This document shows positions 6,535 through 11,397 of a stretch of 11,397 bases of DNA, piece after piece. The stretch covers positions 1 to 11,397 of the forward strand of contig JAUVWC010000007.1 of the NCBI GenBank assembly GCA_030604325.1. The letters are read 5' to 3'. Within the stretch, counting starts at the first letter, position 1, and the number at the start of each line of letters is the position of its first letter. This DNA is from Candidatus Zixiibacteriota bacterium. GTDB taxonomy: Bacteria; Blakebacterota; Blakebacteria; Blakebacterales; Blakebacteraceae. The position numbers were made by a program, and so were the translations under genes. Under the pieces are notes generated by a model. That model did no database searches and was not told where the DNA came from. It saw only the letters and a program-made list of their open reading frames with translations.

Positions 6535-9500
6535 ATCGCACCCGCTTCCTCTTACCCGCCGTATGGATCGCTTTCTTCGCCTCCGGACCCGCGGGACTGG
6601 TGTACGAGGTGATATGGGCCCGCTACCTCGATCTGGTACTGGGCGGTACGGCGTACGCTCATATCATGGTGCTGGCGGCCTACATGGGTGGGCTGGCGCT
6701 GGGGGCATGGTTCTTCGGCCGGCTCGCCGACCGGTTTTCCGAGCCGCTGGTAGTCTATGCCTATCTCGAGATGGCTATCGGCCTCTACGCACTGGCTTTC
6801 CCGACTCTCTTCTCCCTCGGCAGCAGTTTCTATCTGCTGCTGGCCGAACCACTGGGGACCGTAGGGATCGGCGGTGTTGTCAACAAGTTCATCATCTCGG
6901 TACTGCTGCTCGGCCCGTCGACATTCCTGATGGGAGGCACGCTGCCACTGCTCACCCGCGCGGTGACCGCGCTGCCCGAGCGGGTAGGGCGGCGGGTCTC
7001 CGGGCTCTACTTCATCAACAGCCTGGGGGCGGTGTGCGGCGCACTTATCGCCGGTTTCATCCTCATCCCCGGTCTCGGCGTGCGGGCTACCCTCACCGCG
7101 GCCGCGGCTCTGAATATCACGATCGGCATATCGCTGCTGGTGGCATGGCGCTACGGCGGATTGGTCCGCGACAGGTCTGATGAATCCCTTGGGGCAGAAC
7201 CGGCCGGACAGGTCGATCTGACGAGGCAGAGCGAGAAGGCGGGGCAGGGAGGAGGGGAGTTTGAAGGAGTGGCAGAGAGACGGCTCGCCCTCTGGGCGGC
7301 CGTCGCCGTATGGGGAGCGGGGCTTTCCGGCATGGTGGTGATGGTCTACGAGGTGAGCTGGATCCGACTTCTCTCCACCATCCTGGGTTCCAGCACCTAC
7401 TCATTCACCTTGATGCTGGCGGCCTTTATTACCGGTATAGCGCTGGGTTCCCTGGTGGCGCGCTGGCTTGCCCGCTTCACACGCCCCTTCCTCTTCTTCG
7501 GGGTGAGTCAGTTCCTGGTCGGGGCAAGCCTGCTGCTGGCGCTGCCTCTCTATGCCGGACTCCCCTACATCTTCCTTGGTCTGCAGAGTATCGCCGCCCG
7601 TACCGAGGGGGGATACCTGGTCTACGAGGCCGTCAAGTACCTGTTCTGTCTGGCGGTGATGCTGCCTCCGACCCTTGCTTCGGGAGCCGCACTGCCGCTG
7701 GCCACCGACGTGGCGGCACGCCTCTCCCGGCGGGTGGGTCAGTCGGTAGGACGGGTCTATGCTGTAAACACGCTGGGCACCATTGTGGGGGCGCTGCTGG
7801 GCGGCCTGGTTCTTCTGCCGGTACTGGGGATCAAGCTCACCCTCGAGGTGGGGATTGTCGTGAACATGGCCTTCGGCCTGTGGGTGCTCTTCCTCCATCC
7901 GTGGGTCGGGGCCGGCAGGCTGAGGGGTCTTGGGATGGGTGCGGTCGCGCTCATCGTGGTCTACATCCTGGTCGCACCAGCGTGGGATCTGCGCGCGCTG
8001 GCCTCCGGCGTGTTCCGCGAGCGGCAGGACGTGGGTCCGATACGCGAGCAGTTCAAGGAGCGCATCAGCGACCTGGAAGTCGTTTTCTACGAGGAGGATG
8101 TCAACAGCACGGTGGCGGTGTTGCGGCGGAACGAGAATTTCTCCCTGATAGTCAACGGGAAGGCGGATGCGAGCACCTACGTGAGGGATAGCGTGACCCA
8201 GACGCTGATTGCCGCCATCCCGGCGATGATGGTTCCGAGCGCCAAAAGGGCTCTGGTGATCGGATTGGGCAGTGGGCAGACCGCCGGCCACCTGCTTCAG
8301 TATCCCGTGCAGCGGGTGGAGGTTGTGGAGATCTCCCCCGGAGTGGTGCGGGCGAGCCGGTTCTTCGACCATATGAACGGGCGGCCCCTGGACGATCCCC
8401 GTACCGTGCTGGTCACACAGGACGCCAAGACCTATCTGCTGACCCGACCACACGCGCGCTACGACCTGATCCTGTCGGAGCCGAGTAACCCGTGGATCGC
8501 CGGGATCGGCGGTCTGTTCACCGTCGAGTACTTCAGCGCCATGAAGGAGCGGCTTGAACCGGGAGGTGTGATGGCTCAGTGGATTCATACGTACGAGCAG
8601 AACGATGAGACACTGGGGTGCGTCCTGCTCACCTTCTGCGAAGCATTCCCCTACGTCACGGTATGGGGCATGTCGGTGACGGACCTGGTGCTGGTGGGCA
8701 GCAACGAACCTGTGTCGTGGGATTTCGAGTCCTCCCGCACCGCGTTCCAGCGCCCCGGCGTGGCGGCAGATCTGGCAAGAATCAGCATGGGCGACCTCTT
8801 CACCCTCCTGAATCAGCAACTCATGAGCCCGCTCAGGGTAGCCGAGGTCACCAGCCTGGGCGGGCGCCTGAACACGAACAACTTCCCCTTCCTAGAGTAC
8901 CAGGCGCCGCGGGTCTTCTTCCTGGACGCCGAGGCCACCCTCCACGCCCGATTCGACGAGCGCAACTGGACCCTGCGAAACACGGGACTTGAGCTGGCCC
9001 GCTACCTGGAAGGACGTGAACCGACACCGGCCGAACTGGTCAACTCTATCGATTGCATCCGCGACACGGGGGGGATGCTGCCCCGGCTGGAGGCCTCGGC
9101 GACGGCTGCCTGGCTCGAGATGGAACCGGATACTCCGGCAGGTGTCGAGGAGGCTATCCTGACGGGGTACCTGTCGCTGAAGGCTAGCGTGGACAAGACG
9201 GCGAAGCTGGCCCGGGATGATCCAAATAATCACCGCTATCTGAAGATGTACGCTAAGGCTCTGCTCGATGCGTACGATCTGACGCGCAGCGTGGTGTACC
9301 GAGCCGACGGATTAGCTGCCCAACTACTGGAAGTGCTGCCGCGGGCGGCGGAGCTGGTTGCTGAGGAGAGGAAATACTACCTGTACAGACTTGGTCAGGT
9401 CTTCTACGACCAGGGCAGATATGATGAAACGGTGGGAACGATGACGGAGGTTGTCGACCTGCTTGGAGCGTCGGCGGATCCGACGGGGCTGCTCCGCCTG

Positions 9501-9749
9501 CTGCAGCCAGGAAAGGAGGAGATCCCCGCCAACCTGGGGCCGACCGTCGATCCCCGGATGCCTCCTGACTATGTGCTCATCTACCTGGGCCGGGCGCTGC
9601 TGAAACTCGAACGGTACGAGGAGGCCCTTGAAGTCTTCCGCCGCGGGTACGAGCTCAATCCGAGGAATCCGGTGGTTTCCTTCTACTTCGCCGAGCTGCA
9701 CAAGGGATTTACCAGCGGCCGCTACTTCTCGTTGATGCCGCAGAGATGA
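6531..9749 (+). CDS. Duplicated membrane domain + spermidine synthase-like + TPR fusion protein
   Basis: This 1072-residue protein has three parts. Residues 1-488 are a polytopic membrane domain of about 13 segments built from two homologous halves: YEVIW at 25-29 matches YEVSW at 273-277, and NSLGAVCGAL at 163-172 matches NTLGTIVGAL at 413-422. A polar linker (208-250) joins the halves. Residues about 510-790 form a Rossmann domain of the aminopropyltransferase type, with GLGSGQT (578-584), acidic E600 in VEVVEIS and D631 in TQDAKTY. The tail (about 790-1072) is helical, with one or two TPR-like units (about 949-981 and 1013-1046). Such proteins are often annotated as fused MFS/spermidine synthase. 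However, the catalytic region reads SEPSNPW (649-655) instead of the D-x-x-D-P type, and the polyamine-binding DExxYHE pattern is missing, so polyamine synthesis is doubtful. The actual substrate is unknown. It overlaps both neighbours by ATGA, indicating translational coupling. Confidence 0.85.
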   Translation: MNRTRFLLPAVWIAFFASGPAGLVYEVIWARYLDLVLGGTAYAHIMVLAAYMGGLALGAWFFGRLADRFSEPLVVYAYLEMAIGLYALAFPTLFSLGSSFYLLLAEPLGTVGIGGVVNKFIISVLLLGPSTFLMGGTLPLLTRAVTALPERVGRRVSGLYFINSLGAVCGALIAGFILIPGLGVRATLTAAAALNITIGISLLVAWRYGGLVRDRSDESLGAEPAGQVDLTRQSEKAGQGGGEFEGVAERRLALWAAVAVWGAGLSGMVVMVYEVSWIRLLSTILGSSTYSFTLMLAAFITGIALGSLVARWLARFTRPFLFFGVSQFLVGASLLLALPLYAGLPYIFLGLQSIAARTEGGYLVYEAVKYLFCLAVMLPPTLASGAALPLATDVAARLSRRVGQSVGRVYAVNTLGTIVGALLGGLVLLPVLGIKLTLEVGIVVNMAFGLWVLFLHPWVGAGRLRGLGMGAVALIVVYILVAPAWDLRALASGVFRERQDVGPIREQFKERISDLEVVFYEEDVNSTVAVLRRNENFSLIVNGKADASTYVRDSVTQTLIAAIPAMMVPSAKRALVIGLGSGQTAGHLLQYPVQRVEVVEISPGVVRASRFFDHMNGRPLDDPRTVLVTQDAKTYLLTRPHARYDLILSEPSNPWIAGIGGLFTVEYFSAMKERLEPGGVMAQWIHTYEQNDETLGCVLLTFCEAFPYVTVWGMSVTDLVLVGSNEPVSWDFESSRTAFQRPGVAADLARISMGDLFTLLNQQLMSPLRVAEVTSLGGRLNTNNFPFLEYQAPRVFFLDAEATLHARFDERNWTLRNTGLELARYLEGREPTPAELVNSIDCIRDTGGMLPRLEASATAAWLEMEPDTPAGVEEAILTGYLSLKASVDKTAKLARDDPNNHRYLKMYAKALLDAYDLTRSVVYRADGLAAQLLEVLPRAAELVAEERKYYLYRLGQVFYDQGRYDETVGTMTEVVDLLGASADPTGLLRLLQPGKEEIPANLGPTVDPRMPPDYVLIYLGRALLKLERYEEALEVFRRGYELNPRNPVVSFYFAELHKGFTSGRYFSLMPQR

Positions 9750-10624
9750 AGTCCGTGTCGCCATCTGATGCCATATCAAGCGCGGAATCAAGCACCGCCC
9801 GTCACGTGATCCCCATGCTGGTTCGGTGCGCGATCGCGTGCCTGCTGCTGGGTGCTGCCTCCGGGTGTGCCCGCTATGTACCCACGGCCCGGCTCGATTT
9901 AGTGGAACTGGGTGCCGAGGGGATCCTGCAGCGCGCCGCTGAACAGGCGGGCAGTGTGAGCAGTCTGCTATCCACCGGAACACTGCAGGTGAGGACAGAT
10001 CGGGGGGGTCTTACGGCGCGGTGTGCCGTTCTGTATGCCGAGCCGGATTCCATCCGGTTAGAGGTGAGCGCCGCGCTCGGGATAACGGTTATTCAGGCCG
10101 TGGTGACCGGAGCCGACATCCAGGTATACATCCCGTCCGAGCGTACCGTGGTGGAGGGGACGATCGGGGCGGACGAGGTGCTGGAGATCGGGGGCATCCC
10201 GCTGGAGCTGGACACCTTGAGGGAACTGGTGCTGGGGCCGGCGATCGCCCGAGACTGGGTCGGCCTGGCAGCGAGAGTGGACCGGCTGGATATCAGTCCC
10301 ACCAGGATCATCCTTGGTACGACTCAGCCGGACGGCTCGCGGTTGTTGTTGACGCTGGGAACCGATCTGTACTACCAGCGTGTGGATGTTATCGACTCCG
10401 GCGGCCGGATTGTCCAGGAGAGTCACTTTGCCGACTACAGGCGGATAAGACGTGCCCACCTGCCCCGGGTGGTCAGGGTAGTCTATCCCGACCGCTACCT
10501 CGAGCTGACCTTCGAGGCAACCCGGCAGAATGCACGACCCGGCCGGAAGCCGAGCGATTTCGTACTGGGGCTGCCTGCCGACGTACGTCGGCTGCCGCTC
10601 CTGCCGCCCCCGTCACGGCCGTGA
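9746..10624 (+). CDS. Outer-membrane-type lipoprotein, DUF4292/LolB-like
   Basis: The protein has 292 residues from the ATG that overlaps the preceding stop. A hydrophobic segment (about 24-38) is followed by a lipobox-like ASGC with Cys41, so it is probably a lipoprotein. The -3 residue is Ala rather than the preferred Leu. The mature part resembles the LolA/LolB-type beta-rich fold, and especially DUF4292 proteins: STGTLQVRTDRGG, then YAEPDSIRLEVSAALGI (96-112) and a GADIQVYIP strand pair, ending with VVYPDRYLELTF (246-257). By analogy it would bind lipid or help insert lipoproteins or lipids at the outer membrane, but this is inferred from fold-level similarity. The first 23 residues are polar and unlike a signal peptide. 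Starts at GTG 9806 or ATG 9815 would give a more normal signal sequence, though none of the three has a clear Shine-Dalgarno. It ends 4 bases before the prenyltransferase gene. Confidence 0.7.
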   Translation: MKSVSPSDAISSAESSTARHVIPMLVRCAIACLLLGAASGCARYVPTARLDLVELGAEGILQRAAEQAGSVSSLLSTGTLQVRTDRGGLTARCAVLYAEPDSIRLEVSAALGITVIQAVVTGADIQVYIPSERTVVEGTIGADEVLEIGGIPLELDTLRELVLGPAIARDWVGLAARVDRLDISPTRIILGTTQPDGSRLLLTLGTDLYYQRVDVIDSGGRIVQESHFADYRRIRRAHLPRVVRVVYPDRYLELTFEATRQNARPGRKPSDFVLGLPADVRRLPLLPPPSRP

Positions 10625-10628
10625 AGCG

Positions 10629-11397
10629 ATGGAGCGCTTGAAGGCACTTCTACGGCTGACCCGTCCGCCCAACGTGGGATTGGCGGCGATATCGGTAGTG
10701 ATAGGAGCTGTAACCGGTTCCCTATCGGTCGCCGCGTGGTCTCCCGTTCTGTGGGCGGCGCTGTCGGCAGCGCTGGTGACCGCCGGGGGTAACACCCTCA
10801 ACGATGTTGCGGATGTGGCGGTGGACCGCATCAACAAACCCGGCCGCCCGCTGCCCAGCGGTGCCATCTCCACGGCCGCCGCCGCGTGGTGGGCCGGACT
10901 CCTGATGGCCGGGGGAGTGGCTTCGTCCTATCCGCTCCCGGCTGCCTGCCGGCTGATCGTCCTCTTCGCCGTCGCCGCGATATGTGCCTACAACTTCTGG
11001 GGGAAGGGCCAGCCGCTGATCGGTAATCTGATGGTGTCGATCATTTCAGGCCTTGCCTTCTTCTACGGCAGCCTGGCCGCGGACCGCGTGTGGTGGGGGC
11101 TGATCCCGGGGGTGCTGGCGTTCTTCTTCCATTTTGGGAGGGAGATCATCAAGGACCTGGAGGACATGGAGGCCGACCGCACGGGGGGACTGCGCACCTG
11201 GCCGCTTGTAGGGGGTGAGGCGGCCGCCCGCCACACCGCCCAGGCGGTGCTGATCGTGCTGCTGCTCATCCTGGTCCTGCCGACCCTGCAGGGATGGCTG
11301 GCGGTAGGGTACCTGATAGTCGCCGTGGTCGGTTTGGGCATTCCCGTCGCCGTGATAGTCATCGGTCTCCACCGGCAGCCGGACACGGCGGCCTACC
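10629..11397 (+). CDS. UbiA-family prenyltransferase (partial, runs off right edge)
   Basis: An open frame from ATG 10629 continues without a stop to the end of the window (256 codons visible, about 30-50 residues probably missing). It encodes a polytopic membrane protein of the UbiA superfamily, which transfers prenyl chains from prenyl diphosphate to an acceptor. The first Asp-rich motif is NDVADVAVDRINKPGRPLPSG (58-78). The second is REIIKDLEDMEADR (171-184), followed by TGGLRTWPLVGG. The second motif, with its R-x-x-x-K-D-x-x-D pattern, resembles archaeal digeranylgeranylglyceryl phosphate synthase and its bacterial homologues more than 4-hydroxybenzoate octaprenyltransferase. A role in quinone, heme O or chlorophyll-type side-chain prenylation cannot be excluded. 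The start is 4 bases after the lipoprotein stop with only a weak purine stretch (GTGAAG), which fits translational coupling. Confidence 0.85.
   Translation, partial: MERLKALLRLTRPPNVGLAAISVVIGAVTGSLSVAAWSPVLWAALSAALVTAGGNTLNDVADVAVDRINKPGRPLPSGAISTAAAAWWAGLLMAGGVASSYPLPAACRLIVLFAVAAICAYNFWGKGQPLIGNLMVSIISGLAFFYGSLAADRVWWGLIPGVLAFFFHFGREIIKDLEDMEADRTGGLRTWPLVGGEAAARHTAQAVLIVLLLILVLPTLQGWLAVGYLIVAVVGLGIPVAVIVIGLHRQPDTAAY

Noticed and set aside
7401..8819. Long open frame on the - strand (about 472 codons) opposite the fusion protein gene
   Set aside because: Its Gln/His/Pro-rich translation resembles no family I know, and the + strand is clearly coding by conserved motifs. Long antisense frames are expected in GC-rich DNA.

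Overview
The window is GC-rich (roughly 60-65% by eye) and almost fully coding. Six genes lie head to tail on the + strand, and one tRNA gene points the other way at the left edge. The content is bacterial: SelA, a bacterial-type SMC, FtsY and an outer-membrane-type lipoprotein, which together suggest a double-membrane (Gram-negative) cell. The gene set, the codon bias, a DUF4292/LolB-like lipoprotein and a UbiA protein with an archaeal-like motif would fit an uncultured lineage around the FCB group or a similar candidate phylum. That placement is an inference with low confidence. I see no insertion sequence, CRISPR array, phage gene or toxin-antitoxin pair, so this looks like chromosomal core DNA rather than an island.

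Layout: a rho-independent terminator (24-59) and tRNA-Gly(GCC) (85-160) are on the - strand. After a divergent intergenic region, the + strand carries selA (341-1876, selenocysteine synthase), smc (1895-5476, chromosome condensation ATPase) and ftsY (5596-6534, SRP receptor GTPase). These are followed by a 1072-residue three-part protein (6531-9749: duplicated membrane domain, aminopropyltransferase-like Rossmann domain, TPR-type tail), a lipoprotein (9746-10624) and a UbiA-type prenyltransferase (10629 to beyond the right edge).

How they fit together: the selA-smc gap is 18 bases. The ftsY/membrane-protein and membrane-protein/lipoprotein junctions are both 4-base ATGA overlaps, and ubiA begins 4 bases after the lipoprotein stop. 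The only real break is about 119 bases between smc and ftsY, where a possible promoter can be drawn. I therefore read two transcription blocks, or one long operon with an internal promoter: selA-smc, then ftsY plus three membrane or envelope genes.

The most interesting parts are three. The fused membrane protein is homologous to spermidine synthase but lacks the residues that enzyme uses, and its soluble part is predicted to sit outside the cytoplasm. The UbiA protein has a second motif resembling archaeal ether-lipid prenyltransferases. SelA departs from the remembered family pattern at several positions and carries a Gly/Arg insertion made of an exact 15-bp tandem repeat. I did not find a clearly new defence or mobile system.
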